DNA from: an uncultured Coprococcus sp.
Lineage (GTDB): Bacteria; Bacillota; Clostridia; Lachnospirales; Lachnospiraceae
DNA: 64,000 nt
Assembly: GCA_947626675.1 (NCBI GenBank)
Contig: CANQTC010000001.1
Location: 186,001 to 250,000 of the forward strand
Reading direction: 5' to 3'
The position numbers and the translations under genes were made by a program. The notes under the pieces were generated by a model. The model saw only the letters and a list, made by a program, of their open reading frames with translations, was not told the DNA's origin and ran no database searches. Below, in pieces: positions 33,840 to 44,700 of this stretch; positions within the stretch are counted from its first letter, which is position 1; the number at the start of each line of letters is the position of its first letter.

Positions 33840-35018
33840 TTAGTGATGGAATAATCTTATTCCAGTAAATACCATTGCCATATTATATTTATCACAACAT
33901 TCGATTACAAGATCATCTCTTACGGAACCACCCGGCTGTGCAATATATTTTACACCACTCTTATACGCTCTTTCGATGTTATCTGAGAATGGGAAAAATG
34001 CATCTGAACCAAGTGTCACATCCTGATTTTTGTCAAGCCATGCACGCTTTTCTTCCCTTGTAAATACAGGAGGCTTTACCTTAAAGCGTTTCTGCCACTC
34101 TCCTTCACGAAGAACGTCTTCATATTCATCTCCTATATATACATCAATCGTATTATCCCGGTCTGCTCTGCCCAAATTATCAACAAACTGCAGATTCATA
34201 ACCTGTGGTGCCTGACGAAGGAACCAGTTATCAGCTTTTTGACCTGCAAGTCTTGTACAGTGAATTCTTGACTGCTGTCCTGCACCGATACCGATAGCCT
34301 GTCCGCCCTTTACATAACATACAGAATTTGACTGTGTATACTTCAGTGTAATAAGGGAAATCTTCAAATCAATCAGGGCAGCTTCCGGAATATCTTTATT
34401 GACTGTCACAATATTTGAAAGTAAGTCCGCATCTATATTCAGTTCATTTCTACCCTGTTCAAATGTAATTCCATATACCTGTTTTCTTTCAATTTCAGCA
34501 GGAACATAATTTTCATCAATCTGAATAATATTATAATTTCCTTTTTTCTTCTCAAGCAGAAGCTTCATGGCTTCTTCGGTATAACCAGGTGCAATAACGC
34601 CATCTGATACTTCTCTTTTTATCAATCTTGCCGTATCTGCATCACAGATATCAGAAAGGGCTATAAAATCACCAAAAGATGACATTCTATCAGCACCTCT
34701 GGCTCTTGCATAAGCACATGCAAGCGGTGACAGCTCACCAAGATCATCTACCCAGTAAATCTTTGCCAATGTTTCATCAAGCGGAAGACCTACAGCCGCA
34801 CCTGCAGGTGATACATGCTTAAATGATGTTGCTGCCGGAAGTCCCGTAGCTGCCTTCAGCTCCTTCACAAGCTGCCATCCATTAAAAGCATCCAGGAAAT
34901 TAATATATCCCGGCTTTCCATTTAATACCTGAACAGGAAGTTCACTTCCATCCTCCATATAGATTCTTGAGGGTTTCTGATTTGGATTACATCCATATTT
35001 TAACTGAATTTCGTTCAT
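33840..35018 (-). CDS. Stand-alone AICAR transformylase
   Basis: A 392-residue protein corresponding to the formyltransferase half of PurH, without the IMP cyclohydrolase domain. It transfers a formyl group from 10-formyltetrahydrofolate to AICAR, the ninth step of purine synthesis. Recognisable segments are LKYGCNPNQKPS, ATSFKHVSPAGAAVG with the catalytic Lys-His, and the QQSRIHCTRLAGQKA region. The missing cyclohydrolase step is supplied by the next gene upstream, 20 nt away. Both lie behind a ZTP riboswitch, whose ligand derives from AICAR, the substrate of this enzyme. Confidence 0.93.
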   Translation of the reverse strand: MNEIQLKYGCNPNQKPSRIYMEDGSELPVQVLNGKPGYINFLDAFNGWQLVKELKAATGLPAATSFKHVSPAGAAVGLPLDETLAKIYWVDDLGELSPLACAYARARGADRMSSFGDFIALSDICDADTARLIKREVSDGVIAPGYTEEAMKLLLEKKKGNYNIIQIDENYVPAEIERKQVYGITFEQGRNELNIDADLLSNIVTVNKDIPEAALIDLKISLITLKYTQSNSVCYVKGGQAIGIGAGQQSRIHCTRLAGQKADNWFLRQAPQVMNLQFVDNLGRADRDNTIDVYIGDEYEDVLREGEWQKRFKVKPPVFTREEKRAWLDKNQDVTLGSDAFFPFSDNIERAYKSGVKYIAQPGGSVRDDLVIECCDKYNMAMVFTGIRLFHH

Positions 35019-35038
35019 AATACTTATTTATCTCCTTA

Positions 35039-35752
35039 TTATTGATTTTTATTGATAATTCTTGTTTCGTATGCACCTGTCGCAATATCAATATATCTGA
35101 CAAAAAGCGATACCTTATTTTCTTCATTCAGGTTTGTCCATACCAACTCTGCAAATTCATCGATATCTCCTGATATTTTAACAAGCTTCGGTTCGCCTTC
35201 AAAGCTTGGAAGCGGGTTGCCGTCATGCATATAAGTATGAATGAAATGACCTTCTCCATTCACAGGATTTTCATATGAAAAGGTATACCGGTTGCAGGCA
35301 TCAGGATTTCCATTATTGCTCTTTAAAATCGACATCTGATAATCATATTTTCCGTTTTCAACATGCATAACACCTGATATTCTAGGCGTATAATTCGGAG
35401 CGTCCGGCTCAAATTCCCTGCTTCTTAAAGACTGCTCAAATGTAAGACCTGCCTCAAGACCGTCATAAATCGTGTCTGTCTGGTCTCCGTTCGTAACAAT
35501 CGTATCTTTTCCGAGAACTCTTACAGGCGCATAAATAATAAGGCTTGGGTCTTCAAGCTTTGAAGGCTCAAACGCTTCTGTTCTGATACCCTCTTTCTCC
35601 GTTACAAATACACGGTTTCTGCTGTTTGAGCTTCTTCCCATAATAAAGTAAGCTGTTACAGCCTTTTGTCCATCCTCTGACTTGCCAATCACAATTCCTC
35701 TTCCGGGATATGAATTCTGATGAAGTTCTGATGCAAGTGATAACATCTCCAT
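35039..35752 (-). CDS. IMP cyclohydrolase, PurO-like
   Basis: A 237-residue IMP cyclohydrolase of the PurO-like family (PF07826), closing the ring of FAICAR to IMP. The SYPGRGIVIGKSEDG opening, AYFIMGRSSNSRNRVF segment and the later NPDACNRYTFSY motif match that family. This archaeal-type cyclohydrolase paired with a separate transformylase replaces the usual bifunctional PurH. The gene is the first behind the ZTP riboswitch. Confidence 0.9.
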   Translation of the reverse strand: MEMLSLASELHQNSYPGRGIVIGKSEDGQKAVTAYFIMGRSSNSRNRVFVTEKEGIRTEAFEPSKLEDPSLIIYAPVRVLGKDTIVTNGDQTDTIYDGLEAGLTFEQSLRSREFEPDAPNYTPRISGVMHVENGKYDYQMSILKSNNGNPDACNRYTFSYENPVNGEGHFIHTYMHDGNPLPSFEGEPKLVKISGDIDEFAELVWTNLNEENKVSLFVRYIDIATGAYETRIINKNQ

Positions 35753-35851
35753 TTTAATGTACCTCCATGATTAAAATATTACTGTGCTAATTGTTAAACA
35801 ATTATCCATAAAACAATACTGCACATCTCAACCGGCAAAGCAATCCATATA

Positions 35852-35975
35852 AAGAAATAACCGCCTGAACATACAAAATAAATGTATGCCCAGGCGGTCG
35901 GCTGTTTCACTCTCTATACACTCCCTGTAGGTAATCCTACACAATCAATACTGTTTCCGCCAGTCGTGTATGCTA
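35852..35975 (-). promoter_or_regulatory. ZTP (pfl) riboswitch with terminator platform
   Basis: On the minus strand the aptamer runs from about 35972 to 35887: CACGACTGGCGGAA in the first stem, a P2-like hairpin, and the hallmark GCCGACCGCCTGGGC that forms the pseudoknot. The terminator hairpin CCGCCTG...CAGGCGG (35861-35897) overlaps this hallmark and is followed by a T-rich stretch. So ZTP/ZMP binding should prevent termination and turn on the IMP cyclohydrolase and AICAR transformylase genes. A TTGCAT / TATTAT promoter is plausible near 36005. Confidence 0.9.
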
Positions 35976-36031
35976 TAACAAAATAATATAATAAATCACT
36001 GTATTATGCAAGTTCTAATAATATTTAATCT

Positions 36032-36865
36032 TTAATTTTCGTCTTTTTGGGTTTTCTTGTTCCCTGCTATTAAAATGATAACAAAAACTAAAATCAATAT
36101 CGGTACGGCTATCAATGGCGCAATCTTTAATGGTCTCACCTGTGTAGCATCTGCAGAAAGGTGAAGCAGGTCATCAAGTTCCTGATTTTCTACCCTGTAT
36201 CCATGTACTAACAATCGATGCGTATTGATTCCATATGGGGTACAGGTCACTAATGTACATAAATCTTTTCCCTGTTCAATCTTAAGGCTCTCTATCTCAT
36301 CAGGCATAACAATATTGATACGGTCAACTTTGTAGGTCAGCGTCTCATTTAAAACCTGTATCATAAACAAATCTCCTTCTTCCAGCTTATCCAAATCGGT
36401 AAATAACTTTGCCGATGGAAGTCCCCTGTGGCTTGATAAGATACTATGAGTACTTTCTCCTCCTACGGGAAGCGAACTTCCTACCACATGTCCTGCAGCC
36501 ACCTGCAGCACAGTATCATCCGTACCATGATAAATCGGAAGCGAACAATCAAGCTTTGGTATATATACATACCCCATGATACCCGTTCCTGATATATCAA
36601 GCTGTCTTTTATACTCTTCTATTCCTGCTTCATCAGGACGCCATATATTTCCTGTTTCTGCCAATTTCTCATTATACCTATAAGCTTCCTCCATAATGTT
36701 TTTGCAATCTTCGTCATCCATGTTGTCAACCTTGTTTATATAAGAAGCGATTGCTTGTGACTGATGCCGCTGATTCCAGTAATTTGAAAATGAGGGATAC
36801 AACATGAGCATTAAACCAACCAAGAATACGGATATTAAAATAATTGTCAGCATATGCCTTTTCAT
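36032..36865 (-). CDS. Class C (pilus-type) sortase
   Basis: A sortase of about 277 residues. The start at 36865 has a GAGGAG site nine bases before; in-frame ATGs upstream lack this. An N-terminal membrane helix (residues 5-25) is followed by the catalytic domain with His146 in SSHRGLP, Cys208 in LVTCTPYG and Arg217 in NTHRLLVHG. A C-terminal helix (about 240-265) completes the class C layout, typical of enzymes that polymerise pilin. An N-terminal lid motif DPW/DPF is not evident. It is the last gene of the pilus operon, after a hairpin that may lower its expression. Confidence 0.92.
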   Translation of the reverse strand: MKRHMLTIILISVFLVGLMLMLYPSFSNYWNQRHQSQAIASYINKVDNMDDEDCKNIMEEAYRYNEKLAETGNIWRPDEAGIEEYKRQLDISGTGIMGYVYIPKLDCSLPIYHGTDDTVLQVAAGHVVGSSLPVGGESTHSILSSHRGLPSAKLFTDLDKLEEGDLFMIQVLNETLTYKVDRINIVMPDEIESLKIEQGKDLCTLVTCTPYGINTHRLLVHGYRVENQELDDLLHLSADATQVRPLKIAPLIAVPILILVFVIILIAGNKKTQKDEN

Positions 36866-36900
36866 GTAAATCATCTCCTCGTTCATTCATTGATATTAAA

Positions 36901-36945
36901 ATGGGAGTCTTCTCCCGCTTCTATGTGTGGTGTGAACACTCCCAT
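36901..36945 (-). terminator. Partial terminator between pilin and sortase genes
   Basis: Twelve-base arms with one mismatch (ATGGGAGT...ACTCCCAT core) followed by TTTTAAT on the minus strand, 35 nt before the sortase start. It would reduce readthrough and so keep pilin in excess of sortase. Confidence 0.6.
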
Positions 36946-36962
36946 CTGATATTCGTTACTCT

Positions 36963-38696
36963 TTAAGCTTCCCTGCCTGTAAATTTCTTTGTCATCATCA
37001 TAATGACTGCACCAATCATCATAATCGAACCAATAATATAAAACATGGAAGTACCCATACCACCTGTTTCAGGCAAAATGGCACCGGAATTATTCTCTAC
37101 CGTAACAGGCAGTTTTCCGTCATCCTTATAATCAGCAGCAGCTTCAGTGCCTTCAGCTTTTATTATCTGATTATCTATAGCAAGATTTAATTTTGTTAAT
37201 GACGGATTAGCCTCATCGTTATTTATCTCATCCGTAATATCAATCTTAACAGGCGTTTCCAATGTATTGTATCCGTCAGGAGCCTTTGTTTCCTCAAGAT
37301 AGTATGTTCCGGATTTCAGTCCCTTAACTATGAACTTACCAACGTTATCTGATGTGAGCTTCGATGCATCTGCTTTCGTTGTTGTCCATCCGCTTACTGT
37401 TCCACCGGTTACCTGGGCATATTCCTTTGTTTCTGTTCCACCATTCATTATATTACGATATAATACAAACTCTGCAGATTTAAGTTTCTTCGTAGTATCT
37501 GTACCATCTACTTTTGTTGTATCCAGTTCATATGTAAAAATCAGGTTGGTATCTTTCGTTGTTGTACTTGTTGCAGGTGTGCCTGTTCCTGTCTGATTTG
37601 GATTATTTGAAAATGTAAGCTCTACTTCATTCTTATTTCCTGTTTTTCCTGTGACAGCATCAGCAGTCAGCGTTGCTGTATATTCTACAACAATCCTGCT
37701 TGTCTTATCAATACGAATACCCGTACCTGTAACGGATTTCAAATCACCACACTCGGCAACCAGACTTCCGCCACCTGCTGCCGGTGTGCCTGCAGGTGTA
37801 ATCGTAAAGCTTCCTGTAATATCTTTCTTATCAGAAGCAGCAATATCACCTGTACCAATCGTAACACTTGCTGCTACAACATAAACTTTCGCATCGCCAT
37901 TATACTTCAGACCATTCCCAAATGTATCATTAAACTTATAGAAATACTTCTCAAAATCTGAATAATTATCAGGCAGCGTACCTACAATACGATAGGAAAA
38001 TGTATCGCCGATATTATAATCAGCAGCTTCTCCGTATGTTCCTTCACTGCTCTTAACAGATTTGTCCACTGTAGGTATATCATATTTCTTAGCAATGGTA
38101 ACAGTCCCTTTATGCGTTACCTGAAGCAATGCTGAGTTATATGCATCTCCGTCAGCCAGTTCCGTAACATCTAAAAATAAGTAATAACCGGAATCTAACG
38201 TTATGGAATCAGAAGCACCAACGCCAGTGGCAGTTTTTGTTGATGATAAGTATGGAACAACCACATTGGCAAATGCCTTTGCTATAACACCATCATCCGT
38301 CTTATCGTTTAATGCCATAGCTACCTGTAACGCACTCTTATCCTTGTTATTTACATCATACGTTACATCTTTAAAAATGTTATTGCTATTCTCCACAAAG
38401 CGGGTATCACCCTTTAAGACAGTGATAAAATCTCCAATCTTACTCTGAGCAATACCGCTTCCCCACTTTACATCACCTAATGCAACATCATCACTATCCG
38501 GTGTTGTATCCGGCTGCTGTGTACCTGAAAATATCTGATACACATCATAAGTATGACCTGTCGTGTTATTTACTAATGTTCCGCCATCAGAACCTGCTTC
38601 TTCTCCAGGTGCGGCAAAAGCAATCATCGTCATGGATAAAGCCATAATAAGCGTCAGTATGATACCGCCAATTCGCTTCTTTCTTCGTTTCTTCAT
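36963..38696 (-). CDS. Major pilin, isopeptide-forming, LPETG-anchored
   Basis: A 577-residue surface protein. Signal peptide in residues 1-29. Several Cna-B/SpaA-like domains follow. The pilin-type lysine is probably in VTIAKKYDIPTVDK near residue 205, and the E-box glutamate in GTYYLEETKAPDGYN near 470. The C-terminus has ILPETGG, a hydrophobic helix and KKFTGREA. Such proteins are covalently polymerised by class C sortase, here encoded immediately downstream. The tip-protein gene is upstream with 5 nt between. This is a standard Gram-positive pilus backbone. Confidence 0.92.
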   Translation of the reverse strand: MKKRRKKRIGGIILTLIMALSMTMIAFAAPGEEAGSDGGTLVNNTTGHTYDVYQIFSGTQQPDTTPDSDDVALGDVKWGSGIAQSKIGDFITVLKGDTRFVENSNNIFKDVTYDVNNKDKSALQVAMALNDKTDDGVIAKAFANVVVPYLSSTKTATGVGASDSITLDSGYYLFLDVTELADGDAYNSALLQVTHKGTVTIAKKYDIPTVDKSVKSSEGTYGEAADYNIGDTFSYRIVGTLPDNYSDFEKYFYKFNDTFGNGLKYNGDAKVYVVAASVTIGTGDIAASDKKDITGSFTITPAGTPAAGGGSLVAECGDLKSVTGTGIRIDKTSRIVVEYTATLTADAVTGKTGNKNEVELTFSNNPNQTGTGTPATSTTTKDTNLIFTYELDTTKVDGTDTTKKLKSAEFVLYRNIMNGGTETKEYAQVTGGTVSGWTTTKADASKLTSDNVGKFIVKGLKSGTYYLEETKAPDGYNTLETPVKIDITDEINNDEANPSLTKLNLAIDNQIIKAEGTEAAADYKDDGKLPVTVENNSGAILPETGGMGTSMFYIIGSIMMIGAVIMMMTKKFTGREA

Positions 38697-38701
38697 ATCT
38701 C

Positions 38702-41700
38702 TTATCCTCTCTTTCCTTTTATTTTATACATAAGACAGGCTGCAAATATCATAAGCAACAGTCCTGCTACATTATATGGTATCGTTCCGCTTCCTCCGGT
38801 CTCCGGAAGCTCGTATCCAACCTCGTTTTGGACTGCGATAGATATATCTTTATAATCTGCTGTTCTTTCTATCAATCGTGGTGTCTTATCAAGGTTATAT
38901 CCATCCGGTGCTTTCAGCTCTACCAAAACATACTTGTCACGAAGCAATTCAGCAAATTTCAAGCCGCCGCCCGCTGCAGTCTTTTCAACTGCACACAGAT
39001 AATATGTCTGCCCTGTATCTGTATTATCCTGTTCTGAACCACCCGGATTATCCGCTTCTGTGGCTTCTGTATTATTTTCTTCCGCATCAACCGCAGCCGG
39101 ATATACCAGTGTCTTTGCAGGTTTTTCTTCAAGTGTTAAAGCATTATAAGCTTCGTCGCTTATGGCATCCGAAAGGTCAGGACTGTAGAGTCCAAAGTAC
39201 GCACCTGATAAATGCTGAGAACCTGTTTCGTCTGTCTTATCAAGCATAAGCTCAAAGCTTCTTCGTGTATTAATCACATTTAATGATGCCTGTGAAGAAG
39301 GAACATAGGTAAACTGATATGTCTGATTCGTTCTTCTGTTTACAGAAGCAAATATATAATCAGGATTATCAACAAACTCTACAATACTATATCTTTTATT
39401 ATTGTCCCATGTAAATAAGTTCTCTGTAACTTTAAGGCCGCCGGACTCACTCCATTCATAACACATCAGTTCCTTTAATTTGATAATTTCAGACCTGTCG
39501 TTACCCTTTTCTACTTTCAGATTGAATGTGGTAAACTTTCGTCCCCCATCTGTAAGCTTTTTATAGAGTTCCTCCTCTCCTATATAATTACCGCTCTCCG
39601 GTCTTATCTCATTTCCCTGATAAAGAACAAATCTGAATGTCTCGTCCTCTTCAGCATTAAAAGGCTGCCTCTTTTCGTCCTGCAGTAACTTCTGTATCTC
39701 TGGAACTGTAGGGGCCTTAAGCCCTACATTATCTGTCTGTGACTCAAGCTCGGAGGAATCATTCTTCATATTATAATGATAACCAAAATTGTTCCAGGCT
39801 ATTTCTCCCGGCTCAACCGAGTCTGGCTCATCAATCACTGCATCAAAGCTAATCTGTACAGAACATCCTTTCGGCATAATCCCCTGCGCCGAATTGCTTC
39901 CGGACACATACGGGTCTCTGATTGTAATACGAATAGAACGGCTCGTAGGTTTTAACTCAGTACTCCATCCGTCGCCATATCCGGCACCCTTTTTATCCTC
40001 ATCTGAGAAGCTGTAAGATTTTTCCACATCGACTACAGCATCGGAATACTCTACAGTGTAATACTTACTGTCTACCTGCTCATATGACTTTCCACCATCC
40101 TGTTTTACCTTTACATCAATATTTGGTGTATTGGAGAAATTCACCTTAAATTCACTGTTTCTTTGAATTGTATCATCATATGTTGAATAATCGCCCACCT
40201 CAGGCAGGTTATCAATTAATACCAGATTTTCAAAGGCAGATGGCGAATTTGTATTATCAACCTCCAGTGTGTAAGTGAATGTCTTCCTGCTGCCATCTAA
40301 TAATATAAATTTTGTACCGCTGTCAGAAACAGCCTGATTATTTACATCATTTTTATCATTTATATACTTTTTCGCTGCTGTCGTATAACCATATGACAAT
40401 GTAACGGGAGCACTGTTTCTGACAGAGCTGTCCATATCAATTCCCAACGAATCAAGCGGAGCAAAGTTCGTATAATTTCCCTGACTGACATTATGGTCCC
40501 ATGTCTGCCCTGTCGGTGTAATATAGCACACATTGCTCATAACACGGTTTTCCTGATTGCTTCCTATTCGTTTTGTAGATAATGTCAGTTCTGCTTTCCC
40601 ATTAATCTCAGGAATGGAAAAATATGAATCCTGAAAATGCATTGACAGCACAGCATTATCTCTTTCGTCAAAAGCAACTGCAACCTGCATCTTCTTTTTT
40701 ATATCATAAATATAGCTGCTGCCACTACGGCCATATCTTACCAGCACTTCTATTTCCTTTGCTTCGCCTCCCGGCGTTATTTCAACCGGAGTACCATCGT
40801 CTGTATTTGGCGTCACTATAATACGAAGATTTTCCTTACTGTCGCCATCAAATGACAGTTTGAACAGACTTCCATTACTTGCTTCTAGGACACTCCGTGT
40901 ACCGGAAGATATTTTCAGTGTCACATCCCCGGTAAACATATATGGTGAAGGCATTACATCCGTAATCACATAATCCGTCAGATTCATGTGACCTGCATTT
41001 TCAGCTATAAGCGTCCAGTTGAGCGTATCAGAAGGATTTGCTGATGTAACACCGTATGATGTAACACCACCCTGGCTCGTCACACTTGTAAGCTCTTTTG
41101 TAATACCCGGCTTTATCGTATCCCTCTGTACGGTAACGTCTGACACAAGCCATTCAGTATCACCGTTTCCTCCTGTAAATCCACTAAGAGCCGCCGACGC
41201 ATTATTAATCTTTTCACATCCGCCGTCATTTGTAATCCAATCCGAGTGAGCGTTTGCCTTAAACTGTTTATCCGCAACCGAAAGTCCGCCTTCGTTATAG
41301 TTATCAAACGGCATCGCAATACTGTTTACTGCATAATCTTCGCTTCCACTTACATCGTTCGTTCTGACGTCATAGTAAAAGTCTATATAATCGCCCTTCT
41401 CGAGATAACATCTATCCTTGTCCGCGTCATATTTTACACTGTCACTTAATGTAGTCTTTGAAAAATTGAATGTAACCTTCTGTGTTCCATCATCATTTGT
41501 CGTAGTACTTCCGGCAATATTACATGATTTATGATTACCGCTTCCATCTGCAGGTACAGAATATGTACCACTTGCAGTACTTGTACTGCCACCAAGCAAC
41601 TTGTAATAGGTAAAGCCTTTCGGCAGATTATCCTGCAGCTCCGTAAGATAAAGTCTCGTACCACTGTCGTTATAAATCGTAACATAGTAGCGTACATAAC

Positions 41701-44700
41701 GATAACATACATCATCATTCTGATAATACAGACGGTTTTCCATCTCATTATTCGTATAATAGACATAAGAATAATCGTTTCTATTTCTATATCCTACACT
41801 GTAAACACCTTTTTGCAGATATGCCCTTGTCTTTGCAGAAAGGTCATGATGAACACCGCTTGATACATTGGATATATAAAGCACGTTATCAATTCCAGAT
41901 TCGCCGTACTCATCACAATATTTTATCCAATTATCAGCATTATCAGTATCTGAAGGGTATGTAAGCTGAACATAAATATTTGCTGTTCCTTTATATATAA
42001 GCAGGAAATCATCTTCCCATATTATATACTGACGACCATTTTCGCCTTTTTCGCTTATATACCATGAATCCTTATTAGAAACTTCTACCGTACTGTCATC
42101 TGTTCCCGGCTCATAACTTACAACCTTAACATTTTCCTTATTCCATGAAAAACCTTTCGGTGTATTCGGCAGTAAATCTTTCATTACATTTCCCGGTAAG
42201 TAAACTTCTGTATCCGTCTCCTGTTCAACGAGCTGAAATCTGTAATTTACAGTCTCTCCTTCATGTACGACAGAACGCTTTACACCTTCTTTCTTATCCC
42301 CCGGCTCATCAACGATTTCCTTTTCAAATTTAAAAATTGTTCCGCCAATATCTGAAATACGGTTATATAATCTATGTGCCTCATGGTCATTAAGCCAACA
42401 TTCATTTGAAACTGTATAATTCAATGCTCCCGGTGATATTCTGTTCGGACATACCAAAGCTTTATATGGCAGGGATGTTGTTCTTTGGGCATCCAAAGTA
42501 AAATCAATGAAATACCAGTATATTAAAGTATCAAGTCCTGCTGAGGAAGCTTTAACTTCTATATGGTCTGCCGTATAAGAATTCAGACGGACATTTTTAT
42601 ATACTCCGGGCTTATCTAATATGTAATATTCCACACCGTCTTTATCAGTATAAATATCAAGACCGGTGCTCCAGTCTTTATTCAGGTTATAGTGCTTCGG
42701 CGCAAGTACTGCCTGCGCGCCCCGCATATGGTCGATAAACGGCAGTGTATCATATCCCGGATGGTAGGATACTTGTCGATTCCAAAAGCTTGGGGTGTAG
42801 TCTATGATATCGCCTTCTGCAAGTTTTGTATTACTGCTTAGTGTGTCACCGGCAACTGAAGCAGATTTACTGACTGAAAACTCATTGTAAATATAATGAT
42901 ATTCATAACTACTTTTTAAATTGCCATCTTTTTTATATGCATAAACATAATTATAAATATTTGAATTGCTGCCAGAACATGAGCTTTCTTTATCGCCATC
43001 TGACATCATAAAGCTGTCTTTTGTGGTAGCAGGTATTTCTTTTTCTATAGTTCTTCCACCTTCTAAGATAAAAACACCATCATCATTCTTTGGAAGGTCC
43101 CATCTAACTGCATATGTTGTAGCTCTCGTAATAAAGAAGCCTGCTTCATCAAGTGCTTCCTGTATTGCGTCTGCATTTGCTTCACATGTAATTTCCCTAT
43201 CTTCCGGTATGACACCATCATCCCCGGCATTATCAGAATAATCAAACTCCAGCTTTACCCCACCACTTTCAGCTTTTGTTATGACAATTTTTACTTTAGA
43301 ATCAATCGCAGAACTATCTGTACCCGCCATACCGGAATGAGGTGCGTTAAGCCCTGCGTTTACATAGCTTGTAGTTCCCGTCTCGCCATGTACACCTGTT
43401 ACCGTCACAGCTTCCGGCTTACTGCAGATTGTGCCGTTTGAAATGGTAATGGTAAGCAGGTGACCATCCTTATCAGCATTATTAAATAATTCTGCTATCT
43501 GCCCAGACGACAGATAATAATACTCAGGAATTTTGTCACTTAAATAATCAAGCTCTGCATTCTGAAATGCACCGGGATTTTTCACTGCAATATTCCATAT
43601 TAGTTTTCCTCCAAAATAATTTGAACCACTCTTCAGTGTCTTGGATACCGAAAGTTCCCTTCCCTTTGTTGTATATGAGCCGGAAACTGTACTATCGGAA
43701 ACTTCATCGCCTGAATAGCTGTAATGAGCTGTTTCCGTTATTTTATTTTCAAACTCATATTTCACATCCGACTGCGGACTCTCTACATAAACTGCCTGTG
43801 AGCCGAAGTTAAACGTCTGGTTTCCTGTTGAAATCTCCGTTGCCATATTATCATTATATGTCGTCCATTTTGTTATAAGTATCCTATTCTCAGCATCATA
43901 TTCCATGCTGTTAATATATGCATTATTACCGGATAATGAACAAATTAATCGTTTTCCGTCAGATGTGGTCGCACTTGGAGCATAATAATTATTTGAGCTA
44001 TCCCTCCACCACGTTCCGTTTTCTATTGCATCAATTATTTCCTGATGCAACACTGCCTGTTGGTTCTCTGAAGCATTTTGCGCACTTGGGAGCTTAAAAC
44101 TATCTGTAAAATCCATAGAGGTAATATAGTCTTTTTCTTTTTTCTCAAGCGTCGCAGAACTTCTTTGTGTGGTTATCGTATATCTCAGTTCAGAAAAGTA
44201 TGCACCTCCATTTACATCTCCTGCCATATAAACAGTATTATTTGCAGACTTCCTCACAGGATATAAATCTTTCTTTGTTATCCATTCAATTTCTTTTATA
44301 GATTCAGAACTATCAAGTCTGACCTCATTTCCTAATGTTTCATTTTCTTCTCCGGTTAGAATGTCTATCCACATTACAGCCTTTCCGCCACCTGTATCAG
44401 GTGTAGGATATATAATCTGTTCATTCTGCTTTATTGTTTTGCCATTTGTATCAATATCAGTAATTTCATAATAATATGTATCCGGCGCATCTGCTTTCCT
44501 CAATGTGCAGTTATAAACAGGTGAACTTCCGGCATAAAAAGTCTGTTTCTGATTAATGATACGATTGTCAATTTTATATCCGTCACCGTCAAAATGAATA
44601 TAAATGCGGATTACATCTGTAGTCTTCTGACTGCTGATACTGATTCCCGGCCTCAAATATTCTCCGGTATATAATTCAATCTTTCCATCCGGAAAAGGCT

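Noticed and set aside
37330-37884. Plus-strand frames opposite the major pilin
   Set aside because: They reflect the codon bias of the Thr/Val/Ala-rich pilin gene and have no ribosome sites.
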